DNA of 64,000 bases from Citreimonas salinaria (GCF_900107235.1 NZ_FNPF01000018.1:1-64000); one strand, 5' to 3'; positions 34,044-45,190 are shown, counted from the stretch's first letter. Notes: generated by a model from the letters alone, not told the origin. Translations and numbers: made by a program.

Positions 34044-35276
34044 TCAGGGCCGCAAGGTCGATTCCATCGATGCGTCGGGGAAACAGGTCGCGGCCTGTCC
34101 TCGCGCCTCCTGCCAGCGCCCGATGGACCGGCGGGTCTTGAACCCGGCAAGCCCGTCCGCGCCCCCGACGTCATACCCCATTTCCTGAAGCGCACGCTGC
34201 ATCGCCGCCACGTCCGAGCGATACAGCCCGTCCACATCGCCCCACTCGCCGCTGAAGTCGCCCATGCCGTAGGCGATGCGGTCACCGACATGGCCGACGA
34301 ACAGCGCGTAGAGGTCGCTCATGTTGTAGTCCTTCAGGACGTAGAAGTTCGGCGTGACGATGAAGGCCGGCCCGTGGCGGCCCGCCGGCATCAGCAGCGA
34401 TCCCATACCGCGCAACTCGCTGTCCGGGAACGGCTTGCCAGACACGCGCTCGATGCCCATGCGTGCCCAGTCCGCAATGGGGCGGGCCTGGTCCGGGCCT
34501 TCCAGCGTGCAGGACACCGTCGCAGGGACGCGCACCTCGAACCCCCAGTCGCGCCCGGGAACCCAGCCGTGCCGCGCCAGGTAATTCCCGATCGAGGCGA
34601 TCGTGTCGGCTTCGGACCGCCAGATGTCGGCGCGGCCGTCGCCATCGCCGTCCGCGGCGTAATCCAGAAAGCTCGAGGGCATGAATTGGGGCTGACCCAG
34701 CGCGCCCGCCCAGCTGCTTTTCATCGCGCCCGGCGGAGCATGGCCAGCCTCGGCGACCTTCAGCGCGGCGATCAGCTCGCGCGTGAAATACTCGGCCCGG
34801 GTGCTCATGAAGCCCTTGGTTCCCAGTACCTCGAACGCATCGTGCGGGATCGAGACCCGGCCGTAGCCGCTTTCGCGCCCCCAGATGCCCAGGATGATGC
34901 GGCCGGGCACCCCGGTCTGCCGCTCGACTGCCGCCAGCGTCGCGGCGTGGCGGCGCGCCATCTCCCGACCGATGCGCGTCGCGCCGTCGACCGAGCCGCG
35001 ATTGAAGTACCGCTCCGGCGCGCCGAACTCGGCCTGTCGCTGCCGCTTCGGCGTCCGCACCTCGGCGCCGGGGGGCGCGAGGTCCGGCAGATCCCAGTTG
35101 AGCGTCACCCCGCGAAAGGCCGCGTCGAAGGTCGCACGGCTGACGCCCTGAGTTTGGGCGGCGGGCAGTATTTCGCCCTGCAGCCAGGACCGGAACTGCC
35201 GCTCGACCGCCGCGCGGTCCTGCGCGGACGCGGCCGATGCCGACAGGACGAGGATGAGCGTCAGGATTCGGAACAT
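34044..35276 (-). CDS. lytic murein transglycosylase, MltB type
   Basis: A 410-residue periplasmic enzyme that cuts peptidoglycan glycan strands. A signal peptide covers residues 1-18 (ending SAASA-QD). The SLT domain carries the catalytic Glu 135 in IWGRESGYG, plus FEVLGTKGF and GALGQPQFMPSSFLDYAADG. A C-terminal peptidoglycan-binding domain ends with LQEMGYDVGGADGLAGFKTR. No lipobox, so it is probably soluble. It stands alone between dps and the GGDEF-EAL gene. Confidence 0.93.
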   Translation of the reverse strand: MFRILTLILVLSASAASAQDRAAVERQFRSWLQGEILPAAQTQGVSRATFDAAFRGVTLNWDLPDLAPPGAEVRTPKRQRQAEFGAPERYFNRGSVDGATRIGREMARRHAATLAAVERQTGVPGRIILGIWGRESGYGRVSIPHDAFEVLGTKGFMSTRAEYFTRELIAALKVAEAGHAPPGAMKSSWAGALGQPQFMPSSFLDYAADGDGDGRADIWRSEADTIASIGNYLARHGWVPGRDWGFEVRVPATVSCTLEGPDQARPIADWARMGIERVSGKPFPDSELRGMGSLLMPAGRHGPAFIVTPNFYVLKDYNMSDLYALFVGHVGDRIAYGMGDFSGEWGDVDGLYRSDVAAMQRALQEMGYDVGGADGLAGFKTRRSIGRWQEARGQAATCFPDASMESTLRP

Positions 35277-35562
35277 GCGTGACCCTTTCGCAGGATGGTC
35301 ACGCCGAGGATGGAGTGCCGCGCGCCCGCTGTCGACACGATCGGCGGGATCTCGCTACCGCGGGGGCCAAGCCGGCGGGCCAGGCTACGCGATCTATCGG
35401 TGACCCGGGCCCGATCCGGCGCCACGTTGAAGTAAATCCAAGCTTTTTCGGCGCCGGGTTTCACCAGCTGTCAACCTGCGGCGTCTACGGTCCGACTGCG
35501 TACGCCCGTATTCCGGGCAAAGACATCGGCTTGGCATCCACCGGTCGACCAAGGGGGCATTC

Positions 35563-37548
35563 GTGTTCGGTAGCAAGTTCAAGGCGGCCGGCGCTCTTGC
35601 GCGGGCTCGTGGGGCAGGCGCCTCCGACCGGCCGGGCGGAGGGGGCGGGCTGAAGGGTTTTCAAATCCTTGCGGCCGGCTTCAGCATAGCCGCGGCGCTC
35701 CTGATGGCGATCTCGATCGCGGTCGAGCGAACGGTCGAAGACGTCGTCAAACGCCAGGCGATCGCGGATTCCGAGCGTTGGGCAAGCCACATGGCCCGCA
35801 AAGTGCCAGACCTTGAGCGCCTGATCGCGACCGGGCTGCCCGATGCCGCGCAGGAGGAGGCTCTTCGCGACACACGGTCCGTGGGCTCCATCTTCCGCTT
35901 CTCGCTGTACGATTCAGACGGGCGGCTGGTCCTCGTGTCGGACGACTCGCCCGTCGGCGGGGCCGGCAGCGGTGCGCCGGAGATCGATGCCGAAGCCGCA
36001 GCGGTGGCGCGCACCGGCCGCTCGACGGCCGGTGTCGACGACGGCACCGGCAGAACGGACCGGCCCGACCTCCACGCCGAGGCCTACGTGCCGATCCGCG
36101 ACGGCACCGGCGCGATACGCGGCGTCGCCGAGGTTTACGTCGATGTCACCGCGACGCGCGCATTCTTCACCGCCAGCTTCCGGTCCTTCGGCCTGATCCT
36201 CAGCGCGGCGTGCCTTCTGATGGTATCGCTTCCCGCCTCGGCTTACGTCCTGCAGCGGCGCATGGCACTCAAGGCGCAGGAAAGCGTCGAGTTTCTGGCG
36301 CGCCACGATTCCCTCACCGGGCTCCTGAACCGTGCCGAGTTCACAGCCCGCGCGGAAAGGGACGGACGCTGCACGTTGCACGCGCTGGCTTTTGTGGACG
36401 TCGACCATTTCAAGCAGGTCAACGACACGCATGGCCACCGCACGGGGGATGCCCTTCTGACCCATATCGCGCATATCCTGCAAAGCGAGGCCGGGCCCGA
36501 AGATCTGGTGGCCCGCTTCGGCGGCGACGAATTCGTTCTCGGTATCAGGAACCCCTCGGAAGACGCCGCGATCGAACACGTGAACGCCGTCGTGCGCCGC
36601 TGTGCCGAGCCGTTCCGCCTGGACGGCAAGCGCATCAACAGCACCGTCAGCATCGGTCTCGCGCGGGTCGATTGCGCGCAATCGCTGGACCGGACGCTCA
36701 GTCAGGCGGATGCGGCGCTGTACCATGCGAAAGCGGCCGGGCGCAGCGACCTGGCGGTCTACGGCAGCGAGATGGGCGAGCGAATGGCGGCCCGCCGTGC
36801 GCTGGAGGCGCGCGTTCGCGCGGCTCTGGAACGGAAGGAGTTCGAGATCCACTACCAGCCGCTGGTGGACGGGGTCACGCATGGAATCGTCGGTTACGAG
36901 GCTCTTCTGCGGTTGCGGAGCGACGCCGGCGATCCGATTCCGCCGGCGATCTTCATCCCCGTCGCCGAAGAGCTCGGGCTGATTTCCGAGATCGGCGCAT
37001 GGGTCCTGCGCACCGCGACCGCGGCATTCGCGGCGATCGAGGATGGATGCACGCTGTCGGTCAACCTGTCAGCGGTCCAGTTCGAGGACGGCGCACTGGT
37101 GCCGACGGTCCGTGCGGCACTGCACGAATCCGGCTTGCCGGCCCAGCGGCTCGAGCTCGAGATCACCGAATCGCTCCTACTGGGCGACAGCAGGTCGGTC
37201 GAAATGCAGATCGACGCGCTAAAGGAAATGGGCGTGGGGATCGCGATGGACGACTTCGGAACCGGGTTCTCCAGCCTGTCCTACCTGTGGAAATACGGGT
37301 TCGATCGGATCAAGATCGACCGTTCGTTCGTGGGTGCGCTGGATGAAAACCCGGAGCGCGCGCGCGACATCATCGAGACAACCGTGCTCCTCGGGCAGCG
37401 CCTGGGCATGAAGATCACCGCCGAAGGGGTCGAAACCGCCGAGCAGTCGGCTCTCCTGACGCAGCTTGGCTGCGATGTGCTGCAAGGATATCTCTACGGG
37501 CGACCTGGGCCCATCGCCGACTTTCATCGCCGCGACTTCGGCACCTAG
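35563..37548 (+). CDS. membrane GGDEF-EAL c-di-GMP protein
   Basis: A 661-residue protein. A membrane helix near residues 30-52, a periplasmic region of about 150 residues, a second helix near 205-230, then a GGDEF domain (GGDEF at about 320) and an EAL domain (YEALLRL near 445, DDFGTGFSSLSYL, IKIDRSFV, AEGVETAEQ). Both active-site signatures are intact, so it may both make and break c-di-GMP. The inhibitory RxxD site before GGDEF is absent (Gly replaces Arg). The start is a GTG at 35563. It may influence BcsA, encoded upstream, but that is inference. Confidence 0.92.
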   Translation: MFGSKFKAAGALARARGAGASDRPGGGGGLKGFQILAAGFSIAAALLMAISIAVERTVEDVVKRQAIADSERWASHMARKVPDLERLIATGLPDAAQEEALRDTRSVGSIFRFSLYDSDGRLVLVSDDSPVGGAGSGAPEIDAEAAAVARTGRSTAGVDDGTGRTDRPDLHAEAYVPIRDGTGAIRGVAEVYVDVTATRAFFTASFRSFGLILSAACLLMVSLPASAYVLQRRMALKAQESVEFLARHDSLTGLLNRAEFTARAERDGRCTLHALAFVDVDHFKQVNDTHGHRTGDALLTHIAHILQSEAGPEDLVARFGGDEFVLGIRNPSEDAAIEHVNAVVRRCAEPFRLDGKRINSTVSIGLARVDCAQSLDRTLSQADAALYHAKAAGRSDLAVYGSEMGERMAARRALEARVRAALERKEFEIHYQPLVDGVTHGIVGYEALLRLRSDAGDPIPPAIFIPVAEELGLISEIGAWVLRTATAAFAAIEDGCTLSVNLSAVQFEDGALVPTVRAALHESGLPAQRLELEITESLLLGDSRSVEMQIDALKEMGVGIAMDDFGTGFSSLSYLWKYGFDRIKIDRSFVGALDENPERARDIIETTVLLGQRLGMKITAEGVETAEQSALLTQLGCDVLQGYLYGRPGPIADFHRRDFGT

Positions 37549-37592
37549 CCGCGAGCGCAACCGGGCCGCGTCAAAGCTGCAGCGTGTCCCGA

Positions 37593-37607
37593 CTGCCGAA
37601 GCGGCAG
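37593..37607. terminator. short GC hairpin between convergent genes
   Basis: The arms CTGCCG and CGGCAG, with a 3-base loop, lie between the end of the GGDEF-EAL gene and the end of cheB. No T-run. A weak terminator is possible. Confidence 0.3.
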
Positions 37608-37653
37608 CGGCGCGGCCGCGCCCAAGATCGCCGCACGTCCCCCCGTGGATGGG

Positions 37654-38721
37654 TCAAACGCAGAGACGAAGGATGCGCGCGGCGATATCGTCCAGGTCTA
37701 CCTCTTCCTCGACCGCGCCCATGCGCTGCGCTTCGGCAGGCATGCCGTAGACCACGCAGGATGCCTCGTTCTGGCCAAGCGTGCGGGCACCGCTGTCGCG
37801 CATTTCCTTCAGGCCGCGGGCACCGTCGTCGCCCATGCCCGTCAGGATGACACCCACGGCGTTGGCGCCGGCGACGCAACTGACCGATCGGAACAGCACG
37901 TCGACCGACGGGCGATGGCGGTTGACCAGCGGGCCGTCGCGCACCTCGACCCTGTAGTTCGCTCCGCTTCGGGTCAGCAGCATGTGCGACGATCCCGGCG
38001 CGATCAGTGCGTGTCCCGGCAGCACGCTGTCGCCGGTCTTCGCTTCGGTAACGGTGATCTCGCATTGCTCGTCCAGCCGCCGCGCGAAACCGGAAGTGAA
38101 CGCTTCCGGCATGTGCTGCACGATGACGATCGGCGGCGCCGTGCGGGGCATCGCCTGAAGCACCCGGCGCAAGGCCTCGGTCCCGCCGGTCGACGCGCCG
38201 ATCGCAATCACCTTGTGCGTCGTCTGAAGCATCGCCCGCCGCGGTGCCGCCTGTGGCAGAACCGCGTCAGCGTTCCTTTTTTCCTCGTTCGGAATCACAC
38301 GCCGGCGCGACAGGTGCGCGTGCGATGCGGCCAGCACCGCATCCTGAATGCGGATCGATGAGTCCTCGAGGAAGCGGCGGGTCGACAGATTTGGCTTCTG
38401 GATGATCTCGACCGCTCCGGCCTCCAGGGCGGCCAGGTGGGTCGCGCTGCTGTCGCCGACCAGCGTCGAGCAGATCACCACCGGGATCGGTCGTTGCGCC
38501 ATCAGGCGCTTCAGGAAGGTGATCCCGTCCATCCGGGGCATCTCGACGTCAAGCACTATGACGTCCGGAACTTCCTTGCGCATGCGCTCGGCGGCCTGGA
38601 AAGGGTCGTTGGCCGTCGCGCATACGCGCAGGCGAGGATGGGCGCTGATGATGTCGGCAAGCGTCTGGCGCACCAGCGCGCTGTCGTCGACGATCAGGAC
38701 CTTCTTTTGTGGGCTCATCAC
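37654..38721 (-). CDS. cheB: chemotaxis protein-glutamate methylesterase CheB
   Basis: A 355-residue response-regulator enzyme. The receiver domain has the acidic pair VDDS and phosphoacceptor Asp 58 ([11 protein letters not shown]). The methylesterase domain has Ser in GASTGG (about 172), His in IVQHMPEAF (about 200) and Asp in GMGDDGARG (about 296). It removes methyl groups from chemoreceptors when phosphorylated by CheA, giving adaptation. It is the last gene of the chemotaxis operon and overlaps cheR by four bases. Confidence 0.96.
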   Translation of the reverse strand: MMSPQKKVLIVDDSALVRQTLADIISAHPRLRVCATANDPFQAAERMRKEVPDVIVLDVEMPRMDGITFLKRLMAQRPIPVVICSTLVGDSSATHLAALEAGAVEIIQKPNLSTRRFLEDSSIRIQDAVLAASHAHLSRRRVIPNEEKRNADAVLPQAAPRRAMLQTTHKVIAIGASTGGTEALRRVLQAMPRTAPPIVIVQHMPEAFTSGFARRLDEQCEITVTEAKTGDSVLPGHALIAPGSSHMLLTRSGANYRVEVRDGPLVNRHRPSVDVLFRSVSCVAGANAVGVILTGMGDDGARGLKEMRDSGARTLGQNEASCVVYGMPAEAQRMGAVEEEVDLDDIAARILRLCV

Positions 38722-39593
38722 GTGCCTACCTTCTGAAAGATCGACGGCCGTACCGTTCGAAGGTCGGTGCGATGGCGGATGTGAGACCCTTCAGTGTGTC
38801 CCAGCAGAAGAAAGCCACCGGGCCGCAACCGGCTGACGACGTTCTCGATGGCGGCCTCGCGCATCTCGTTGTCGAAATAGATCAGGACGTTGCGCAAGAA
38901 GACCAGATCTGCGGAAAAACGGCCAAGGCCGTCGCCCGACACGAGGTTGGCCTGGCTCCACGAGGCGAGGTTCCGCAGATCCGGCACGATCCGATAGCGC
39001 CCGTCGTCCTTGCGGGAGGACAGAAGGAAGCGCGGCCGCATGTCCTTCGGAATATCGCGGATCTGTGTGCGGTCGTAGACCGCCTGTGCCGCGATGCGCA
39101 GCACCTGGGACGAAATGTCGGTTCCGAGCAATCGCGCCCGTGCGGGCAGATTGTCGTGCAGACGCGCCTGTTCTGCAACCATGAGGGCAGAATACCCCTC
39201 TTGGCCCGAGGAACACGCCGCGCTCCAGAACAAGAGCTCAAGGGTCGTGCCGCGGCTGCCGGTCAGCGCCTTCAGGCCCTCGGACCGCAGCCACTCGAAC
39301 TGCGGCGCTTCGCGGAAAAAGCTTGTGGTGTGGGTCGTCAGCGCTTCGGCAAAGCGCGCGTGCTCGTCCGGGTCGGTTTTTAGGCGCCGTAGGTAGGCCG
39401 CGTAATCGGCGGATCCCGTTGCGGCAAGGCGGCGACCAAGCCGGGAGGCAAGGAATTCCTGCTTGCGCTCGGTCAGGGTAATCCCGGTCAGCCTGAGCGC
39501 CCAGGCCGCGAGATCTTCGATGTCGGTCGAGCCGAGCCTGGGTGCGCGAGGAGCCGGTGCACGAGCAGAATTGGGCTGGATGGCGTTTGCCAT
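38718..39593 (-). CDS. cheR: chemoreceptor methyltransferase CheR
   Basis: A 291-residue S-adenosylmethionine methyltransferase that methylates receptor glutamates. An N-terminal helical domain ([20 protein letters not shown]) is followed by the SAM domain with [20 protein letters not shown] and the [16 protein letters not shown] motif. A Pro/Ala-rich N-terminal tail precedes these. It is coupled to cheB by an ATGA overlap. Confidence 0.95.
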   Translation of the reverse strand: MANAIQPNSARAPAPRAPRLGSTDIEDLAAWALRLTGITLTERKQEFLASRLGRRLAATGSADYAAYLRRLKTDPDEHARFAEALTTHTTSFFREAPQFEWLRSEGLKALTGSRGTTLELLFWSAACSSGQEGYSALMVAEQARLHDNLPARARLLGTDISSQVLRIAAQAVYDRTQIRDIPKDMRPRFLLSSRKDDGRYRIVPDLRNLASWSQANLVSGDGLGRFSADLVFLRNVLIYFDNEMREAAIENVVSRLRPGGFLLLGHTEGSHIRHRTDLRTVRPSIFQKVGT

Positions 39594-39655
39594 GTAAGAT
39601 CGCTTTCTTGCCGTGCGGGAGCCGGGTGTGGCCCCCGCTGAAGGTCCGCCGCGGC

Positions 39656-40195
39656 TCAGAAGAAGCCCGCGCCCGCGGTCAGGTCGAGCTCATCGCCGGC
39701 ATCACCGAAGATGCCCTGCAGGTCGATCAGTACGATCAAATCCTCGTTCCGGCGCGACAGGCCCAGCAGGACGCCCGCGTCCCAAAGCGCGAACCCGTCG
39801 CGTGGGATCGGCTCGATCTCGCTCTGTGCGATCTGGTCGACGTTGCGCACGCGGTCCGCCTGGATCCCGATCTGCCGGTTACGGTAGCCGGTGGCGAATT
39901 CGAGGACCACCATCCGGGCCTCCTCGGCCCAATCGCCCGGCGCGACGCCCAGGCGCCGGCCCAGGTCGACGATCGGAACGCTCTGGCCGCGGACATCGAC
40001 GACTCCAAGAACTTCGGAGGGCGCGTTGGGCAGCGGCGTGATCTTCTTGACGTCGATGATTTCGCGTACGAAGCGGACATCGACACCCAAGGTCTGGCCG
40101 CCCAGGTCGAATGTGAGGTACGTGGAGGACTCGTCCTCCTCCACGTCGGCCTCCTCGCTCAGGACCTCGTCCTCGAACATGGGATCAGCCTGCAT
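39656..40195 (-). CDS. cheW: coupling protein CheW (second copy in the operon)
   Basis: A 179-residue CheW with an acidic N-terminal extension (about 25 residues rich in Glu/Asp). The CheW fold has [40 protein letters not shown] and [12 protein letters not shown]. It links the receptor to CheA. The ATG at 40195 overlaps the receptor stop by 11 bases; an ATG at 40180 just after that stop is an alternative. It sits between the receptor and cheR. Confidence 0.93.
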   Translation of the reverse strand: MQADPMFEDEVLSEEADVEEDESSTYLTFDLGGQTLGVDVRFVREIIDVKKITPLPNAPSEVLGVVDVRGQSVPIVDLGRRLGVAPGDWAEEARMVVLEFATGYRNRQIGIQADRVRNVDQIAQSEIEPIPRDGFALWDAGVLLGLSRRNEDLIVLIDLQGIFGDAGDELDLTAGAGFF

Positions 40196-42365
40196 AGCGC
40201 GTGAAGTCGGCGTCTGAAACGTCGCTCGACGACAGATCGAGATCGAAGGCTTCGACCGTCTTCGATGCGCTCTTCTTCGGCGCCTGCTTCGCCGCCACAC
40301 TGGGGGCCGCCTTTGCGGGTCGCGGCGCGGCCGCTGCGTGCCTGCCGGCATCCGCCACCGTGAAGTAGCCGATGACCGCATTCAACTGCTGCGATTGTGC
40401 CGCCAGTTCCTGGCTGGTCGCGGCGGATTGCTCGGCGGCGGCGGCGTTCTGCTGGATGACCTTGTCCAATTCGCGGATCGCCTCGTTGATCTGCTCGGCG
40501 CCGACATTCTGCTCGCGGGTCGAGGCGCTGATTTCCTGGACCAGGTCGGCCGTGCGCTGGATGTTCGGCACCAAGGTCTCCAGCATCCGCCCGGCCTCGC
40601 CCGAGACTTCGACCGTCTGCGAAGACAGGCTGCTGATTTCGGCCGCGGCCTGCTGGCTGCGCTCGGCCAGCTTGCGCACTTCGGACGCCACGACCGCGAA
40701 GCCCTTGCCGTGCGTGCCGGCTCGGGCCGCCTCGACCGCTGCGTTCAGGGCCAGCAGGTCGGTCTGGCGGGCGATTTCCTGGATGATGTTGATCTTGTCC
40801 GCGATCGTCTTCATCGCGCGGACGGCGTTGCCGACCGCCTCGCCGGACTGGCGCGCATCTTCGGCAGACTGGTTGGCGATCTTCTCCGTCTGGGCCGCGT
40901 TGTCGGCGTTCTGTCGGATGTTGGCCGTCATCTCCTCGATGGAAGCCGATGCCTGCTCGGCCGCCGAGGCTTGCTGGTTGGAGCCGGCCGAAAGCTGCTC
41001 GGCGGTGGCCGACATGTCCGACGCGCCTTCGGCAACGTATGTCGCACTGACAGATGCGTTCGAGATCACGTCGCGCAGCTTGACGACCATGTCGCGCAGG
41101 GCCATGCCCAGCTGGTCCTCGTCCGAGCGCGGCTTGACGTCGGCGGTGAGATCGCCCTTGGCGATCGTTTCCGCCGCCCGGCTCATGTCCCTGAGGTCGA
41201 CGACCATCTTGTCCATGGCGTTCAGCAGGTCGCCGATCTCGTCGCGCTTGTCCGACTTGGCATGGATATCGAGGTTGCCGCGCGCGACCTCGCAAGCGAC
41301 CTCCACCGCACGGGCAAGACCGCGGCTGATTGTCGTCGACAGCCAGAAGGCAGCCACTACCGCAATGGTGGCGGCGACTGCGCCGAGCGTGAGGAGCAGG
41401 TTGCGCGATGTCGCATAGGCGGCGTGTGCGTCGTCCTGAGCCAACCCGAGGTTGTCGCGCGACATGGTCGCCATGGCCGCGGCGGCTGCAAAGCTTTCGT
41501 CGAACGCCGGCTCCAGTTGGTCTTTCAGCAGTCGGCTGGCGAGGGTGTTGGTGTTCTGTACCGACAGTTCGGTCGTCGCCTGCATCAGTTCACGCCACTC
41601 CTGCCAGGCGACGCTCAACGAGTCGAGTGCCTGCCGGTCGGCTCCGGTCGCGACTGCTTCCGCGGCTGCCAAGTGGTCCTGCAAGGACGCTGTTTCCGCT
41701 TCGATCCCGGCCTGTGAAATCTCGATCTTCTCCGCGCTGTTGTCGATGAGCAGGTCGCGCTCGTAGCTGTGGAGCGCGCGCAGGTTGTCCGTCAACGCGT
41801 CGACGTTCTCTTCCAGCGTCGCCAGCCGCGGATCGCGCAAGGTTGCCGATGCGATGCGTTCGCGCACGTTCGCGACGATCTCTTCGACCATCGTGTAGAC
41901 GATTCCATAGGCCGGCTCGCTCTGGGTCTGGTAAGTTTCAAGCGCCCGGACGTTGGTCTTCGCAAGGCCGAGTTCCCGAATCTCATCCTCCGCAGCCAGG
42001 AACTCTTCCCATTCGGCTTCGAACCTTTGCAGTGCAGCCTCCTCGGTCTCGGTGAGGTTGAGCCGCCGCATGTTGCCGATGGCTTCGGCCACATGGAGGA
42101 TTTCCGCCTCGGCTTCCTCTGCCAGGGCCGTTGCGGCGGCATCGTCGGGCTCCATCAGGTAGCTCTTCACAATGCTCATGGTGGTTGCGGCGGCGGCCTC
42201 CATCGTCAGGCTCTCGTCCAGCTGGGCGGCGGTGTCCTCCACCATGTCGTCCAGGGTTGCCTGCAGTTCCGCAGCTTCCTTCAGCGCCATGAAGCTGGAC
42301 GCGCCGAGCAAAGCGATCAGGACCGCAAAAACCGCGATCAGTTTTGTCTTGATGGTAAGCCGCAT
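40185..42365 (-). CDS. methyl-accepting chemotaxis protein
   Basis: A 726-residue receptor. TM1 is at the N-terminus ([20 protein letters not shown]), followed by a large helical periplasmic domain of about 290 residues, TM2 ([20 protein letters not shown]), HAMP, and the signalling domain with the conserved hairpin tip [20 protein letters not shown] and [20 protein letters not shown]. The ligand is unknown. The ATG at 42365 with AGAAAGAG upstream is chosen over a TTG at 42386. It is transcribed between two cheW genes. Confidence 0.95.
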   Translation of the reverse strand: MRLTIKTKLIAVFAVLIALLGASSFMALKEAAELQATLDDMVEDTAAQLDESLTMEAAAATTMSIVKSYLMEPDDAAATALAEEAEAEILHVAEAIGNMRRLNLTETEEAALQRFEAEWEEFLAAEDEIRELGLAKTNVRALETYQTQSEPAYGIVYTMVEEIVANVRERIASATLRDPRLATLEENVDALTDNLRALHSYERDLLIDNSAEKIEISQAGIEAETASLQDHLAAAEAVATGADRQALDSLSVAWQEWRELMQATTELSVQNTNTLASRLLKDQLEPAFDESFAAAAAMATMSRDNLGLAQDDAHAAYATSRNLLLTLGAVAATIAVVAAFWLSTTISRGLARAVEVACEVARGNLDIHAKSDKRDEIGDLLNAMDKMVVDLRDMSRAAETIAKGDLTADVKPRSDEDQLGMALRDMVVKLRDVISNASVSATYVAEGASDMSATAEQLSAGSNQQASAAEQASASIEEMTANIRQNADNAAQTEKIANQSAEDARQSGEAVGNAVRAMKTIADKINIIQEIARQTDLLALNAAVEAARAGTHGKGFAVVASEVRKLAERSQQAAAEISSLSSQTVEVSGEAGRMLETLVPNIQRTADLVQEISASTREQNVGAEQINEAIRELDKVIQQNAAAAEQSAATSQELAAQSQQLNAVIGYFTVADAGRHAAAAPRPAKAAPSVAAKQAPKKSASKTVEAFDLDLSSSDVSDADFTRYAG

Positions 42366-42393
42366 AGTTTCGCTCTTTCTTTTCAAGCCTGTA

Positions 42394-42855
42394 TCAATGG
42401 GAGGTCGTCGGCGCGAAGGTGGCTTCGACGTCGAGCAGGATGATCAGCGCGCCGTCCTTCTTGGCGACGCCCTTGAGGTATTCGGTCGGCCACCGGACCC
42501 CGAGTTCGGGCACCGGTTCCAGGTCCGACAGGTTGGTTTCTGTGATGTCGTCGACGGCGTCCGCCATCATCGCCACCTTCGTGCTTTCGCCCCCGACGAC
42601 GAGGTCAAGCACGAGGACGCGACTGGTGGCGCATGGCCCCGCCGGCTTCATGCCCAGCCGGTGGCGCAGGTCGACGAACGGAGCGATCGCGCCGCGCACG
42701 TTGATCAGGCCCGGGGCGAAGGCATCGGCATTCGGCGCCCGTGTCACCGGCAGCGGGTCGATGATTTCGTCCACGTAGGTCACGGGGATGGCGAAGGTCT
42801 CTCCCTGCAGGGAGAAGGTCAGCGCCATGCCCTCGATCTCGGAGGTCTCGGTCAT
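42394..42855 (-). CDS. cheW: coupling protein CheW (first copy in the operon)
   Basis: A 153-residue CheW-domain protein with [40 protein letters not shown] and [12 protein letters not shown]. It couples CheA to the receptor encoded just downstream. The ATG at 42855 begins 14 bases after cheA. Longer frames running into cheA were rejected. Two CheW copies around one receptor may let distinct arrays form. Confidence 0.93.
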   Translation of the reverse strand: MTETSEIEGMALTFSLQGETFAIPVTYVDEIIDPLPVTRAPNADAFAPGLINVRGAIAPFVDLRHRLGMKPAGPCATSRVLVLDLVVGGESTKVAMMADAVDDITETNLSDLEPVPELGVRWPTEYLKGVAKKDGALIILLDVEATFAPTTSH

Positions 42856-42869
42856 TTCGGGTTCCCGTG

Positions 42870-44819
42870 TCACGCGGCCACCCGGCGGGCGGCCTGGGCG
42901 CGCTTCACCAGCGCGGTCACGTCGAGGATCATCGCCACCGATCCGTCGCCCAGGATCGTCGAGCCCGAGAGCCCCTCGATCCCGCGGTGATAGATGCTCA
43001 GCGGCTTGATGACGGTCTGGTGCTGGCCCACGACCTCGTCGACGACCAGACCCATGCGTTTGCCGTCGACCGACGAGACGACGATGCGCCGGTCGTCCTC
43101 GTCCAGCCGGTCGAAGCCGAACAGCGTGTCGAGGTTGACGTACGGCACCAGTTCGTCGCGGATGCGCAGCAGCGCGCGGCCGCTCTCGCGCGCCTTCTCG
43201 TCGGCGGGCAGGTCGACGCATTCCTCGACGCTGGACAGTGGCAGCACGAAGGGCACGCCCGCCACCTTCACCAGCAACCCGTCGATGATCGCAAGCGTCA
43301 GCGGCAGGCGCAGCGTCACCTGCGTGCCTAAGCCCGGCCGCGACTTGACCTCGACCACCCCGCGCAGATCCTCGATCACGCGGCGCACGGCATCCATGCC
43401 GACGCCGCGTCCCGACACGCTCGACAAGCTTTTCGCGGTCGAGAAACCGGGCTCGAAGATCAGGTTGTACAGCTGTTCGTCGGACGCCTCCTGGTCCGCG
43501 GCCAGCAGACCGCGCTCGATCGCGCGTGCGCGGATCGCTTCCGCATCGAGGCCGGCGCCATCGTCGGTGACCGAAATCAGAACCTCGCCGCCCGATTGCC
43601 GGGCCTGCATCTTGACCAGGGCATGCTCCGGCTTGCCGCGCGCGGCGCGCTCCTGCGGCGACTCGATGCCGTGGTCGATGGCGTTGCGTATGATGTGAAC
43701 CAGCGGCTCGGTCAGGCTGTCGATGACGTTCTTGTCGACCTCGGTTTCGCCGCCGCGCGTGTCCAGCTTGACCTGCTTGCCCAACTCGCCGGACAGGTCG
43801 CGCACGACCCTGCGGAACTTGCCGAACACCAGCTCGACGGGCAGCATGCGGATCGACAGGGTGGCGTCGCGCAGCCCCGTCACCAGCCGCTCGATCTCTT
43901 CGGCGACGCCGGCCAGCGCGGAATCCTGCACGTCGCTCGAAATCCGGTTGAGCCGGGCCTGCGCGATCACCAATTCGCCCAACTGGTCCATCAGCTCGTC
44001 GAGGCGGTGCGATTGCACGCGAACGGACGTGGACTTCGAGGGGACCTGCTCGGCCGCTTGCGCGGCTTCGGGGGCGGCCGGGGTTTCTTCCGAAGCGGAG
44101 CCCGGTGCCGATGCCGGCTCTCCCACCGGTCCCAGCTCGGTGATTTCCAGGTCGCCGTCCGACGCGAACAGGAATACCTCCTCGATCTCACCGCGCCCCG
44201 CCCCGGTCACCAGGACGACATGCCAGGCCAGGTGGCAGACCGTCGGATCCAGATCCTCTAGCGCGGGGACGTGGTGGCCCAGGCACGTGATATCGGCGGT
44301 GCCGAGATCGGCAAGCTCGGCAAGAAGAAGGTCGGGACGCAGACCGTTGCGCATGGCGTCCGGCGAGGGCCTGAAATCGATGACGAACCTGCGCATGGTC
44401 GGCGTGCCGTCCGAGGCGGGCGCGCTGCCGGGCTGCATCGTCTCGACCAGCCGGCGGATCTTCTCGACCAGTGCGTCGGTCTCTGCATCCGGGGGACGGC
44501 CCGCTTCGGGATCCGGTCCGCGCGCGATCATCCGTTCCATATGGTCACGCGACGCCAGCGAAAGCTGGATCAGGTCGGCGCTGACCGTGCCCTCGCCCGA
44601 CCGGATGCGGTCGAAGGCGTTCTCGAAGTGGTGCAGGAATTTCGACAGCGCGGTGAAGCCGAACATCGCGCCTGAACCCTTCAGCGTGTGCAGTGCGCGG
44701 AAGACGGCGTCGATGCGTGCGCTGTCGGTCGGGCTTGCCTCGAGCTCCAGCAGCGTCACGTCCAGGCCTTCGAGGATCTCGGAGGCCTCCTGGATGAAGG
44801 ATTGCGTGGCGGGGTTCAT
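42870..44819 (-). CDS. cheA: chemotaxis histidine kinase CheA
   Basis: A 649-residue kinase. The HPt domain has phosphorylated His 44 (RALHTLKGSGAM). A P2-like region and Pro/Ala/Glu-rich linker precede the dimer domain (VRVQSHRLDELMDQLGELVI), the ATPase domain (HIIRNAIDHGIESP; SVTDDGAGLD; SSVSGRGVGMDAV) and a C-terminal CheW-like domain. It phosphorylates CheY and CheB in response to receptor state. It follows cheY by five bases. Confidence 0.96.
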   Translation of the reverse strand: MNPATQSFIQEASEILEGLDVTLLELEASPTDSARIDAVFRALHTLKGSGAMFGFTALSKFLHHFENAFDRIRSGEGTVSADLIQLSLASRDHMERMIARGPDPEAGRPPDAETDALVEKIRRLVETMQPGSAPASDGTPTMRRFVIDFRPSPDAMRNGLRPDLLLAELADLGTADITCLGHHVPALEDLDPTVCHLAWHVVLVTGAGRGEIEEVFLFASDGDLEITELGPVGEPASAPGSASEETPAAPEAAQAAEQVPSKSTSVRVQSHRLDELMDQLGELVIAQARLNRISSDVQDSALAGVAEEIERLVTGLRDATLSIRMLPVELVFGKFRRVVRDLSGELGKQVKLDTRGGETEVDKNVIDSLTEPLVHIIRNAIDHGIESPQERAARGKPEHALVKMQARQSGGEVLISVTDDGAGLDAEAIRARAIERGLLAADQEASDEQLYNLIFEPGFSTAKSLSSVSGRGVGMDAVRRVIEDLRGVVEVKSRPGLGTQVTLRLPLTLAIIDGLLVKVAGVPFVLPLSSVEECVDLPADEKARESGRALLRIRDELVPYVNLDTLFGFDRLDEDDRRIVVSSVDGKRMGLVVDEVVGQHQTVIKPLSIYHRGIEGLSGSTILGDGSVAMILDVTALVKRAQAARRVAA

Positions 44820-44824
44820 CTCGT

Positions 44825-45190
44825 CTACCCCAGCAGCTTGTTGACGACGGCGACCAGCTTGGCCTCGTCGAAGGGCTTGACCAGCCAGCCGGTCGCCCCG
44901 GCCTGCTTTGCCTCCATCATCTTTTCCTTCTGCGCCTCGGTCGTCAGCATCACGATCGGAATGCCGTCGAAGCGCCGGTCGGCCCGCATCTTGCGGACCA
45001 TCTCGATGCCATTCATGTTGGGCATGTTGAGATCGCAGACGACCAGATTCACCGGTTGCGACCCCAGCTTGGCGAGGCCCTCGACGCCGTCCGCCGCGCC
45101 GATCACGGTGAAGCCGCGCGGCTCCAGCGTGAATCCGATCATGTCGCGGATGCTCTTGGAATCGTCCACCGAGAGAATCGTCTTCGTCAC
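44825..45190 (-). CDS. cheY: response regulator CheY
   Basis: A 121-residue single-domain receiver. Acidic pair at residues 9-10 (SVDDSK), phosphoacceptor Asp 53 (VVCDLNMPNMNG), Thr in VMLTTEA and Lys in LVKPFDEAK. It carries the phosphate signal from CheA to the flagellar motor or another target. The GTG at 45190 is chosen because GGAG precedes it and it overlaps the end of the STAS gene; an upstream frame to 45247 is rejected. Confidence 0.95.
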   Translation of the reverse strand: MTKTILSVDDSKSIRDMIGFTLEPRGFTVIGAADGVEGLAKLGSQPVNLVVCDLNMPNMNGIEMVRKMRADRRFDGIPIVMLTTEAQKEKMMEAKQAGATGWLVKPFDEAKLVAVVNKLLG

